DNA of 64,000 bases, taken from positions 1 to 64,000 of the forward strand of contig WELA01001485.1 in NCBI GenBank assembly GCA_009602735.1, given 5' to 3'. The notes beneath the pieces were generated by a model. It saw only the letters and a list, made by a program, of their open reading frames with translations, was not told the DNA's origin and searched no databases. Positions 1 through 8,174 of this stretch are shown piece by piece. Source of the stretch: Mesotaenium endlicherianum. Lineage: Eukaryota > Streptophyta > Zygnematophyceae > Zygnematales > Mesotaeniaceae. Made by a program: the position numbers and the translations under genes. Position 1 is the first letter of the stretch. Each line of letters opens with the position of its first letter.

Positions 1-84
1 ATCACGAGCAAAACTTTTTAGGGTTTGTTCAACTGGCTTGCATCGTTATCCTTTTAAGAAATTACTTTTGAGATAAGTTCTAGA

Positions 85-690
85 TAACAATGGACTTATT
101 ACACCTCCTTGCGGAGTGCCTTTGTCCCGACTTTCTGCGCCGGTATCTTTCATAACCCCAGCTTTTAACCACCGTTCTACATACAGCAAGACCCATTTTT
201 CCTGTGTGTATTACTTAACAGCTTTCATCATTAATTCATGGTCAATGTTGTCAAAGAAGCCTTTGATATCCAGATCAATTACCCAGCCTAAATGTTTACA
301 CCATTTATGGGCTTGCGCCAATGCCTGGTGTGCATTCCTTCCTTTGCGGTAACCAAAGCTGTTTGGATGAAAACTTCCATCAATCATAGGTTCGAGGTAA
401 CTTTTGACCACTTGCTGTGCAACACGATCTTCTACCGTTGGTATTCCCAAACTTCTAAAGCCGCCGGATTTCTTGGGAATTTTCACCTCTTTAATTAAAG
501 AAGGCAAATAACTTCCTGAAGTCATTCGGTTCCAGAGCTTGTATAGATTGCCCGGTAAATTTTCAGCATAATCACTTACGCTTTCGCCGTCAATGCCAGC
601 GCTTCCCCCATTGTCTCTTACATGCTTGTAAGCATCCAACACCATTCTTTTCGTGATTGGATGTGTCTTTGTTTCATAATAATCAATCAT
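85..690 (-). pseudogene. Group II intron reverse transcriptase/maturase, N-terminal remnant
   Basis: The open frame 690-211 encodes 159 residues with the LtrA-type order: GGSAGIDGESV near the N-terminus, SLGIPTVEDRVAQQ, SFGYRKGRNAHQA, and DLDIKGFFDNIDHELM. An in-frame stop lies at 211-213, yet the same frame continues with recognisable RT sequence (KWVLLYVERWLKAGV, then GTPQGGVISPLL) to about 85. The YADD catalytic block, maturase and HNH parts are missing. The protein would have spliced and mobilised its host intron; this copy cannot. I chose the start at 690 (ATG) because it follows the intron RNA domains with the usual spacing. Confidence 0.8.
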
Positions 691-1213
691 CCCTTTTACA
701 GTTGTCTTTTACAATGAAACTAATCTGGTTCAGCCCTTCGCTCCTGTCTGCTTTCACAGACTGTCACCGCTACTACGACTGAATCCGTCCCTGCATTATC
801 TTTCGGTATTCGCCTTGTAGGTTCTCTACTTGTGCTTCCCCTTAGCACGATAATGCAAGTTCCCTTGTTCCGTTAAATCGCCTGACACGGAGTCCTGCTA
901 CCTATGCACCGCCTGCCACTCAGCCAACCTCAGTTTACTATCGCTAAGTTTTGTCTGTATGAGAATGTGAACTCTTACATTTTGACAGGGTTTACTTCAC
1001 ATATCGATGTTTTAAGAGAGTAGTTCACTTGCGTTCAACTCTCCGTGTCATACCTGACAACTATCATGTTGCCTTTTCCCCAGTCGCTCAGTACCATCGC
1101 CTTTCGTTGAAAGCACCACTGGGTGGTTTGTAGGGTCTGTCTGCCAGCCCCTACGATGGGCCATACCACCATCGTTTTAACAGCATGCAACTTTCCGTTG
1201 CTTCAAGGCGCAC
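85..1213 (-). mobile_element. Truncated group II intron (5' half)
   Basis: On the minus strand the element opens at 1213 with GTGCGCC, which fits the conserved 5' GUGYG end of group II introns. About 520 bases of structured, non-coding sequence follow (domain I-III region, with GAAAGGCGATGG and GCAAGTGAAC stretches typical of these ribozymes). A reverse transcriptase reading frame follows that. Similarity to the RT ends near 85, just after the RT motif PQGGVISPLL. The rest of the RT, the maturase region and domains V-VI are absent from the window. It is therefore a non-mobile remnant. The 5' boundary is well supported because it abuts an interrupted ORF6N exon; the 3' break near 85 is approximate. 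Confidence 0.75.
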
Positions 1214-1312
1214 CACAAATTGTGACTTTAAAATTGCCAACTCTAGCTCGGTAAGTTGGAGCATAAAATCTTCAGGAATCGATTCTATGAAGTGGGAGGT
1301 AAAACTATAAGT
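1214..1312 (-). pseudogene. ORF6N-domain gene fragment, 5' exon of the intron
   Basis: Minus-strand frame 1312-1214 reads for 33 codons and contains PEDFMLQLTELELAILKSQF. This matches the well-known ORF6N pattern (RFPEDFMFxLTxxExxxLRSQF) found in phage and plasmid antirepressor-like proteins. The match stops exactly at the intron's 5' GTGCG, so the intron appears to have inserted between the SQFV codons and the following residues. The upstream part of the gene is missing, because the STAND gene ends at 1318. Only a fossil fragment remains. The identification rests on about 25 residues, so it is likely but not certain. Confidence 0.55.
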
Positions 1313-1317
1313 TTAAG

Positions 1318-4300
1318 TTAAAACACTTCTTCCCGCAACAGGTAGCCGCTAACCGATCCTTTTGTAAATAAGTAGTTCAACAGCACAAGTACCTTCTCGC
1401 GAAGCATTCGATTAGTTTTGATTTTGGTCCGGTTCAAGTACACAAAACGACGGGCAATATGATTGAGGTAATAAATGGTATTGGGATGTACGTCTACCTT
1501 AGACAAACTTTTATTACTGGAAAGCATATCGCAGATCCAGTGCAGGCCTTCATTCAGATAAGGCGTGCCCACTTCATTCAAGAATTTGGAGATTGAATAC
1601 AATACTTCAGGATGATGCCCGATATCATCGCATACTTTTTTAAAGAAAGCGCTATTCGCCGGTTTTAATGTATGCCATTCACGGGCAGTATCTTTCCAGT
1701 AAGGCCAGGCCAACAGATAATTATGAATAAGGGAATCACGGTGACAGACGTCTTTCTGAACAGCCTGGCGTAAGCTGGGATAGATGTCATTCCAAATTTT
1801 CCAGAACTGTTCATAATGCTCCAGCCGATCCTCCTCGGATATTACTTCTGAAATAAACCTTGCCATCTGCTCACTCGGAATAAACGGGTTCACAAAAGAA
1901 TGCAACCATGCGTCTATCGCCTCAGAATTGCGGTGCAACAAGAACCGGGCGTATTTGCGAAGGAATCGATTTTGCAACCGGTAGTCCATTTTCTCTTCAT
2001 CTTTATGGCCCCTGCGTATTAACAGGTCTTTACTGAATCGCTCCAGCATTTTCTTTATAAAATCCAAGTGGATAGGGTCGGTGGTATCATCAGGGATCGA
2101 TTGAAAAACCATATCAACCACCTGTATATCCAGTCGCTCGAACTTTATTTGTTTAAAACAAACCTTAGTCGGTCGTACATTCTCAAAACGATTTTGATTA
2201 GATTTAGCTTTAAAGAATTTCTGTATTGCCTGGAGCCGGGACATTTTCTTCAAATGTAATTTACGGTAATCTGTAGCCTTGTCCAGTAGCGGCTTGATCG
2301 CGAGGTACGCTAACAATATTTCATTAGCCTCCCGCGGTTGCACTAAACATAGCTTGAAGCGGATCGCTTCGGCTGCATAATCACACACCCGTTTGTATTC
2401 TCCGATGGAATGCGCATCAAAAAGAATAAACAGTAAAAGAAAATTAAAATCCTTTTTTTCTCTTGGAAATAAGGCATACAGGTACGGCAGCGTACTGACA
2501 GCCACTTCTACACCATCGCTGATCTGGTAATTGTATCCTTCCAGCAAAGGAAGCGATGCGAATTGAAGGATGATTTCTTTACAGAAGCCGAGCTCCCTCT
2601 TCGAAAGAAGTTTGCTGTACTCCTTTATCAACACAGCGCAGGCAAATGCCGGAATGGATTCATCAGAGAAAGGCAACGGTCTGCTACCTTTATTCAGTTC
2701 TTCGATGAGTTGCCGGGTTTCTTGTAAAACGGCGGCTGGATTTCCTTCGTATTGCGGGTATTCCTTAGTAGCATGACGGTGATCGAATTTATTCATTGAC
2801 CACATCTTAAGCGCTGTATATTTATAGTGCTCTTCAAATTGCTGAGTGCCCTGCTGGCTGAATTGCTTTAGGTCCGGCGCTAGCTCGGGGTTAAAATGTA
2901 TGAGCGTACCGCTACTCGTTGGTTCAGTGGTCGGCGACATTTTCCGGCTGTCAATACGGGCAAGAAATAATCGAAGTACTTTGTTTTTTTCTGTTTCCGT
3001 ATCTTCTCCCTCGATGGAAGCATACATTTCATCTATGATGCGAAGTATGGCATCGCGCCGATCTTGGGCTACCGTTTCGCTTACTTCGCCCGTCCGGAAA
3101 AATTGCGATTCTAGTGCAAGACCTTCCAGTGTTTTTTTCCGGTGTGGCTCCTTACAGGTAGCAAGGCGTTCTTTATCAAACTGTCTGTCGCTGGCACCCA
3201 TGCCGACCCCGATAGAATAAATACTCTCCGCCTCACTCTCCCGTGTTAAACGAATATTGTCATACAGCAAGAAAGAATAACTCCGGAACAAGACAAGCGC
3301 AACTTCAAACAATTTATTGGGATGTGCTAATACTACACTGGTGACAACTGCTGAAATGGAAGCAGAGTTGCTGTGCCGCAGCAGATGCTTAAGCCACTTG
3401 CCGAGATTTTTCCCGTCTGTATTCTTCCCTATTTCCATAAGTTTCTTCTCCAGGGCCATGTGAATGGATTGAAGAAGATACGGTGTAACCGGCGAACCTG
3501 AGCCACGGTACATGCACCACAGGCTGATACTGATATGTTGCTTGACCCGAACATCGTCAACTTGGACTTCCACTTCTTCAACAGTATTTCCGTATTCCGA
3601 TTTCGCATAAGCAGAGATTGCCCTATTCGTAAAATCGAGGATGAATTGTATGGTTTGCGGAAACGCGACCTGGAGCAGGTAATAAACGGGGGTCTGTAAA
3701 GCACTGGCTGGATAATAATCACGATGAACATGCTCACGGATAGCATAATACTTCTCAACACCAAGGCTGCTGCTGTAAGGATGGCGTTCTTTTTCTACCT
3801 GATGCCAAGCCTGATCGGCAAGACGCAACGTAAGTTCCGGTAGTGTAATGATGAACTGAATGCTTTGGTTATTGTCTCCCAGGATCGCATCGCGCAGGCT
3901 GTCAAAGGAATCCCTGCGATTGAACTTTCCCGTGACTAATTCTTCCACGATTGTTGTCAACTCTTGCTTCAGCTCACTTGCAGTGCCAAGCACAACTTCC
4001 AATAATTGCTTTTCATTTTCCGATCCATAGTGTACCGAATCTTTCAATTCTGCTTCTTTATAAAAATGCAGAGCGAATAAGCCTGCAAGCCTGGTAGCAG
4101 GGCCGGTTGGGTTTTCGATAGCCCACTCTTTCAGCATCGGCACAATAATTGTCAAATCTTCGCGATCAAATTGCTTGATGTGTTGATGCAAGAACGAAAT
4201 GACAGCTTCCCATCCTTTTCCCTTAGGTTTTGTAAATACGATGGCCGGGTTCAAATTTTCATTTTGCACACGCATCAGCAGTTGCAACTTCTCGTCTACT

Positions 4301-6036
4301 TCTTTGCATGCCGTGCGCAATAAAAAGATGATGAGCTTCAAGTATTTTTTTCCATTCTCGAAAAGCTTCGCTTCAAATTGCTGAAAAAACCAGTTGCAGT
4401 GATCAGAAAGCAGAATGCTGACCAAGAGTTCATCTTTCCAGAAATCCGGGATATCCTTGTTGACAAATGCGTTTTCAATAAATGCGCGAAGATGCGGGTC
4501 TTCTTGTAATAATTTAGCCGATAGCCACGAGCGAAACGCTCTGCGCATAGGTAATGCCGGCCCTAGCTTGCTGAAAAATTCTGCACAATTGATGAAATTC
4601 GCAAACTCTTTTTCAATCAGCTTTTCCAACGCCCATTCCTCATATATATCATGGGTAATAAAATGACCGCCCTGGGCATCTTCATATTTAATGATCTCAT
4701 CTCGTTCCAGCAATGCCAGTACTGCAGCGTTGCAAGGCAGGTCAGGAAGGAAAAAATTTCCGGTATCGCAACGTAGCCTTGCGATCTGGAGAAAGCATTT
4801 TTCGCGTTCCAGGTGAATATTGTTTTTCTTAACCTTGGATTGCTGGATACGCTTTTGCCAGAGCATATCCCGAAATTTAGCATAATCTACTTCGTCTTGA
4901 GTGACCGTATACTGACCAAGGTACTCCCGTAAATAAAACAAATTCCTGATCAGCGATCGAAGTTTGGCATCTTTGGGCAGCTTGAACTGATAACGGGTGG
5001 CTAGGTCTTCCAGTTCAGGGGTCGAAAGGTTTTCCAACGCAATGGTATAAAATGATAACCGGTAAATTTCCAGCATTTGAAAACGCAAATCATCCAGATA
5101 ACTGTTGCGGGTGGTGAAAATGACTTTCCAGTCATTAGCGATCAACGCAGAGATGAACTCTATAAAAACCTCTTGGTTCTCAAGGTCCGCCAGTTTTTCA
5201 GCCGAGTCAAAGAAAAAGGTTCGACCAGCCTCTTCTTTATGCGCATCAATAAAATCGGCTAACCCGAATTGCCCGAAATCGTGAAGTATGTCGGCAACAC
5301 TGGTCCGGTTGAACTCGGCAGCTTTCAATACATATAGTGGGTTTGATGCGGACCATATTTCTTTTATCAGTGCAGTTTTACCGCTACCGCCGTCACCTGA
5401 CAGTATAATCACTTGTGATGGTACGTTCGTAAGTTCAGTTGCAAGCGAGCTACGATCAATTTTTATCTGCTTGCCCGCGAACTGAATATCGTTGTGAATT
5501 GGAAACAGGATTGTTTCGGAATGTCTGGTTAATGCTTCCAGGAAATCGACAATACCTTTTGTTGTTTCAAAGTACTGGTTGAATAAATATCTATTCTCCG
5601 GAACAGACAATTGTTTTTCAAAATGGCTATTGACTCTCCATTCGATCTTCACCTTTAGTTGGCCGGCTGCTTTTTCAATCGCGACCAGGTAGATGGGTTT
5701 CTTTTTATTCTTGCCGCTACTTTCAGAAAGCTCCTGGTTCGTATAAATTAGGATATTGTCAAGCTCTGGGTTTTTTAATTTCGCTTTTTGAAGAGAATCA
5801 ATGATATCATCTTTATTTGCCGACAGCTTTGTGTCGTAAAACTTCGCCTGGAAACCCGTCTGCTGTCCGTCGTAATCGATCGGCTCCGTTTCGATCCCGG
5901 TTTGATTCTTAAAACGGAAGATTCCTTTCTTAATACCATGTTCATAGCAGAACAGCATATAAGACAGTGATTCGAACGCTGATTGTTCGCGCTGGTGAAA
6001 TTTCGCTTTGAATATGTTCCAGTTCAGTGTAGTCAT
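1318..6036 (-). CDS. Avs-like STAND NTPase with N-terminal nuclease-like domain
   Basis: A 1572-residue protein. Residues 1-105 look like a PD-(D/E)XK (Mrr/Cap4-like) nuclease domain: GIETEPI at 47-53, FQAK at 62-65, then a helix and ILIYTN. Residues 205-470 form a STAND ATPase: Walker A GDGGSGKT at 214-221, Walker B FFFDS at 274-278, sensor IFTTR at 306-310, and a winged-helix motif HDIYEEWAL at 462-470. The remaining ~1100 residues are helical and repeat-like, as in the target-sensing arm of these proteins. Size and layout match the Avs (AVAST) antiphage family, in which binding of a phage protein triggers oligomerisation and DNA cutting. Function in defence is inference from architecture and from its place in a mobile-element-rich island. 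The ATG at 6036 is the natural start. The exact Avs class is not decided. Confidence 0.8.
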   Translation of the reverse strand: MTTLNWNIFKAKFHQREQSAFESLSYMLFCYEHGIKKGIFRFKNQTGIETEPIDYDGQQTGFQAKFYDTKLSANKDDIIDSLQKAKLKNPELDNILIYTNQELSESSGKNKKKPIYLVAIEKAAGQLKVKIEWRVNSHFEKQLSVPENRYLFNQYFETTKGIVDFLEALTRHSETILFPIHNDIQFAGKQIKIDRSSLATELTNVPSQVIILSGDGGSGKTALIKEIWSASNPLYVLKAAEFNRTSVADILHDFGQFGLADFIDAHKEEAGRTFFFDSAEKLADLENQEVFIEFISALIANDWKVIFTTRNSYLDDLRFQMLEIYRLSFYTIALENLSTPELEDLATRYQFKLPKDAKLRSLIRNLFYLREYLGQYTVTQDEVDYAKFRDMLWQKRIQQSKVKKNNIHLEREKCFLQIARLRCDTGNFFLPDLPCNAAVLALLERDEIIKYEDAQGGHFITHDIYEEWALEKLIEKEFANFINCAEFFSKLGPALPMRRAFRSWLSAKLLQEDPHLRAFIENAFVNKDIPDFWKDELLVSILLSDHCNWFFQQFEAKLFENGKKYLKLIIFLLRTACKEVDEKLQLLMRVQNENLNPAIVFTKPKGKGWEAVISFLHQHIKQFDREDLTIIVPMLKEWAIENPTGPATRLAGLFALHFYKEAELKDSVHYGSENEKQLLEVVLGTASELKQELTTIVEELVTGKFNRRDSFDSLRDAILGDNNQSIQFIITLPELTLRLADQAWHQVEKERHPYSSSLGVEKYYAIREHVHRDYYPASALQTPVYYLLQVAFPQTIQFILDFTNRAISAYAKSEYGNTVEEVEVQVDDVRVKQHISISLWCMYRGSGSPVTPYLLQSIHMALEKKLMEIGKNTDGKNLGKWLKHLLRHSNSASISAVVTSVVLAHPNKLFEVALVLFRSYSFLLYDNIRLTRESEAESIYSIGVGMGASDRQFDKERLATCKEPHRKKTLEGLALESQFFRTGEVSETVAQDRRDAILRIIDEMYASIEGEDTETEKNKVLRLFLARIDSRKMSPTTEPTSSGTLIHFNPELAPDLKQFSQQGTQQFEEHYKYTALKMWSMNKFDHRHATKEYPQYEGNPAAVLQETRQLIEELNKGSRPLPFSDESIPAFACAVLIKEYSKLLSKRELGFCKEIILQFASLPLLEGYNYQISDGVEVAVSTLPYLYALFPREKKDFNFLLLFILFDAHSIGEYKRVCDYAAEAIRFKLCLVQPREANEILLAYLAIKPLLDKATDYRKLHLKKMSRLQAIQKFFKAKSNQNRFENVRPTKVCFKQIKFERLDIQVVDMVFQSIPDDTTDPIHLDFIKKMLERFSKDLLIRRGHKDEEKMDYRLQNRFLRKYARFLLHRNSEAIDAWLHSFVNPFIPSEQMARFISEVISEEDRLEHYEQFWKIWNDIYPSLRQAVQKDVCHRDSLIHNYLLAWPYWKDTAREWHTLKPANSAFFKKVCDDIGHHPEVLYSISKFLNEVGTPYLNEGLHWICDMLSSNKSLSKVDVHPNTIYYLNHIARRFVYLNRTKIKTNRMLREKVLVLLNYLFTKGSVSGYLLREEVF

Positions 6037-6101
6037 TTGAATAAGTCTTCCATCTTTACTTCCGATACTATGCTCAATCTTTTATTACCAGACACCAATG
6101 A

Positions 6102-6114
6102 CTATCAGTGATAG
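6102..6114. promoter_or_regulatory. Palindrome resembling a TetR-family operator
   Basis: CTATCAGTGATAG has perfect 6-base arms around one central G. This core is the same as the centre of the classical tetO2 operator. It lies 66 bases upstream of the STAND gene start, where an operator would act. No tetR-like gene is in the window, so a regulator is unknown and the match could be chance. Confidence 0.3.
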
Positions 6115-6266
6115 GTAACAACCACTCCATTGGGAAATATCGGTATAATTCCTCCCATTCCCTTTCCGGGGATATAAATGCATTAGAATACATTATCTAA
6201 AAAATAAATGAAAAAAAGAGAAAACATTTGCAAAAAGTAGCGATTTCCACTACCGTTTGCAAAAAA

Positions 6267-6510
6267 TTACTCACTTGGAGGATGCAAGTCAATTACACTG
6301 GAATCTCCATCCGGGAATTCAAAATCTGCATATTGAAAGTTCCCTTCCACTTTAGTGCCATCATTTGAAACAATTAATCCTTTATAAACGCGGTAATCAA
6401 TGAGCTGGGAAATGTTAAAATCATCCCCCAATTTTTATACTCGATTGATAATCAACTATATATTCTTTTGTAATAAACTCACAAAGCAGTAACTTTGCTT
6501 CCGTCATCAT
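6267..6510 (-). pseudogene. Small hypothetical gene, reading frame interrupted
   Basis: On the minus strand an ATG-ATG start at 6510 opens a 29-codon frame (MMTEAKLLLCEF...) that ends at 6421. An overlapping frame, open from about 6438 and ending at 6267, continues with 50-odd protein-like residues (DDFNISQLIDYRVYKG, ending DLHPPSE). The frame changes at a run of five G around 6425-6429. I see this either as a decayed gene or as a sequence error in the G run. I do not recognise the family. It sits divergent to the toxin-antitoxin module and behind the STAND gene, and shares the palindromic region at 6514-6529. Confidence 0.35.
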
Positions 6511-6513
6511 TTT

Positions 6514-6529
6514 TTCACTTATAAGTGAA
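6514..6529. promoter_or_regulatory. Perfect 16-bp palindrome upstream of toxin-antitoxin genes
   Basis: TTCACTTATAAGTGAA is its own reverse complement over all 16 bases. It lies about 57 bases before the proposed toxin start. Toxin-antitoxin operons are usually autoregulated by the antitoxin's DNA-binding domain on such sites, so this is the natural candidate operator for the XRE antitoxin encoded downstream. Binding is inferred. Confidence 0.45.
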
Positions 6530-6585
6530 TTTTTTCTAAATTGCATACCATTCGAATTGTGAAGTCCAAACTTAGGTGGTTAGAA

Positions 6586-7056
6586 ATGTACTCTGGAAAG
6601 ATGGCATCACTTTATACAGTGATGTTTGAGTTGGCTGAGGGAGAGATAACTACAAAGCTGGATCAGTTCTTTCAAAAATACCGGGACCGCTATCCAGAAG
6701 AACTCATGGATATCGTTCGTAGGCTCAATTCGCTTGGGAAAGAGACTGGCTGTACTGAGAACTTTTTCAAGCTGGACGAGGGCCTGAATCCCGATGATAT
6801 GGTATGTGCCTTATATGATGTACCGGAGATTAACTTACGCTTGTACTGTATTCGGCTGGATGATCAATTGACCATACTGGGAGACGGTGGACCCAAGGCA
6901 ACAAGGACCTGGCAGGAAGATGCTAACCTGAAAAAAGAGGTTCATGCAATGATGGATGTATCAATGGTGCTTCGCACCAAACTTAAGAACGGCACTATCA
7001 AACGATCCGCTAATGGATTAAGGCTCGATGGTGATCTCTGGATCACCAAGACTTAA
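6586..7056 (+). CDS. HigB/RelE-like toxin of a toxin-antitoxin module
   Basis: About 156 residues. The core (ASLYTVMFEL, LDQFFQKYRDRYPEELMDIV, LYDVPEINLRLYCIRLDDQLTILGDGG) follows the HigB/phage Gp49-like RelE-fold pattern: a first strand, two helices, then strands carrying basic residues. Such toxins cut mRNA on the ribosome. A TTG at 6541 would give a longer form, but the natural core begins near MASLYTVMF, so I prefer ATG 6586 (ATG 6601 is also possible). The XRE antitoxin gene starts 32 bases downstream, and toxin-first order is typical of higBA. The C-terminal 35 residues (RTKLKNGTIKRSANG) are longer than in minimal HigB. No damage is apparent. Confidence 0.65.
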   Translation: MYSGKMASLYTVMFELAEGEITTKLDQFFQKYRDRYPEELMDIVRRLNSLGKETGCTENFFKLDEGLNPDDMVCALYDVPEINLRLYCIRLDDQLTILGDGGPKATRTWQEDANLKKEVHAMMDVSMVLRTKLKNGTIKRSANGLRLDGDLWITKT

Positions 7057-7088
7057 AGTCAAAGGCAAAAAAGATACAAAAAAAGACT

Positions 7089-7544
7089 ATGACAGAAAAG
7101 ATCATTCATACTGAGGATAATTGGGGAGACGATTACTTCAGCCCGATCTTTGGTGATTTGCAGTCAAAAATTTCTGCTGAACAACAAGAGGAGACAAATT
7201 ATAAAATGAAGCTAGCGGCCAAGATCTACCAGGCCATGAAAGCGCGGGGGATGAACCAAACGCAGTTCGCTGTTGCTATGGGTGAAAGACAAGTTTCACT
7301 GATCTCTCGATGGTTGAGTGGTACCCACAATTTTACAATCAGTACGCTCATTGCTGTTCAACGCGTGTTGGATATTACACTGCTGGATGTGGAAACAACA
7401 AAATCTCAGCCCGTTGTGCAGATCAAATTAAGTGTGTCTTCCCCCATTTCCGAATGGACACGATTCAATCTCGATCAATACATCAGTGATATGGGGGGAA
7501 TGGCCATTACGGAAAAAACCATAGCCCAAACTGTTGAAGGATAA
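7089..7544 (+). CDS. XRE-family antitoxin (HigA-like) with C-terminal extension
   Basis: A 151-residue protein with a Cro/CI helix-turn-helix at about 41-101 (KIYQAMKARGMNQTQFAVAMGERQVSLISRWLSG is spread over 45-78). An N-terminal acidic arm precedes it and a ~50-residue extension (KLSVSSPISEWTRFNL...) follows. It would neutralise the upstream HigB-like toxin and repress the operon. The next gene, encoding a SecB-like protein, begins 5 bases after the stop. In toxin-antitoxin-chaperone (TAC) systems the antitoxin carries a C-terminal chaperone-addiction segment, and this extension could play that part (inference). Confidence 0.75.
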   Translation: MTEKIIHTEDNWGDDYFSPIFGDLQSKISAEQQEETNYKMKLAAKIYQAMKARGMNQTQFAVAMGERQVSLISRWLSGTHNFTISTLIAVQRVLDITLLDVETTKSQPVVQIKLSVSSPISEWTRFNLDQYISDMGGMAITEKTIAQTVEG

Positions 7545-7549
7545 ATCTC

Positions 7550-7960
7550 ATGGAAGACATTACGCAATCATACAGAGTAATAGCAGCAGAGGTTACTGGC
7601 TTTGACCTCTTTCCAAAAGTCAGTCTGTTTGAACATGGGCATGTACTAGATTATGAAATAGAGCAAGAACAAAAGCTCGATTTCGATCGAAAGCTCATGA
7701 TGTATACAACCTCTGTTAGTGTTATCAACAAAACTAACAATGAAAATCTGCTGTATTTTAAAACGACATGCCTTTTTGAACTGAAGGTTTTTGAACAGCA
7801 TATAACCATCCTCCCAGAAAGGACTTTTCAGATCACTCCCGGTGTTAGAGATTCCATGAGTAAGATTGCTGTAGGTATTACCCGTGGACTCATGTGCGCG
7901 CGATTGGAAGGCACGTATATCGCTAATGCAATGCTTCCGCTCTTGCCATTTGAGTATTAA
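7550..7960 (+). CDS. SecB-like chaperone, third gene of a candidate TAC module
   Basis: A 136-residue protein, about SecB size, without a signal peptide. Its C-terminal half (a long beta-rich stretch, then IAVGITRGLMCARLEGTY, then a terminal LPLLPFEY) resembles the SecB pattern of a helix with TRG/T-GT followed by a proline-containing hydrophobic end. It is translationally close to the antitoxin (5-base gap). SecB-like chaperones in TAC modules bind the antitoxin and protect it from degradation. The assignment is by pattern and gene order; a solo role as a SecB paralogue or an unrelated conserved protein remains possible. Confidence 0.55.
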   Translation: MEDITQSYRVIAAEVTGFDLFPKVSLFEHGHVLDYEIEQEQKLDFDRKLMMYTTSVSVINKTNNENLLYFKTTCLFELKVFEQHITILPERTFQITPGVRDSMSKIAVGITRGLMCARLEGTYIANAMLPLLPFEY

Positions 7961-8067
7961 TGTTGATAGTCTCTTCTGGTTGAAAAGATGAATAGCACAT
8001 TGCAAAAAAACATTGCAGCTTATATACAGTTTACTGCGTTTTTCTGAATTGATCTTTTGTAATCAAT

Positions 8068-8151
8068 TCAAACGCTATCTTCTGCAATTGGGGGTTGCAG
8101 ATCAACTATTTTCTTCCGAACTTCTTCTACCAGTTCGTTCAATGTCAACAT
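8068..8151 (-). CDS. Possible 27-residue small ORF
   Basis: Behind the protease gene, ATG 8151 opens MLTLNELVEEVRKKIVDLQP and ends at 8068. The composition is amphipathic and protein-like. The frame reaches back to a GTG that overlaps the protease stop. It may be a real micro-gene or the tail of a decayed gene. Nothing else supports it. Confidence 0.15.
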   Translation of the reverse strand: MLTLNELVEEVRKKIVDLQPPIAEDSV

Positions 8152-8174
8152 CCCATAAGAAAATGTGTAGATAC

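Noticed and set aside
6541-6585. TTG-started longer form of the HigB-like toxin
   Set aside because: The extra residues precede the family's first strand; ATG 6586 or 6601 is the better start.
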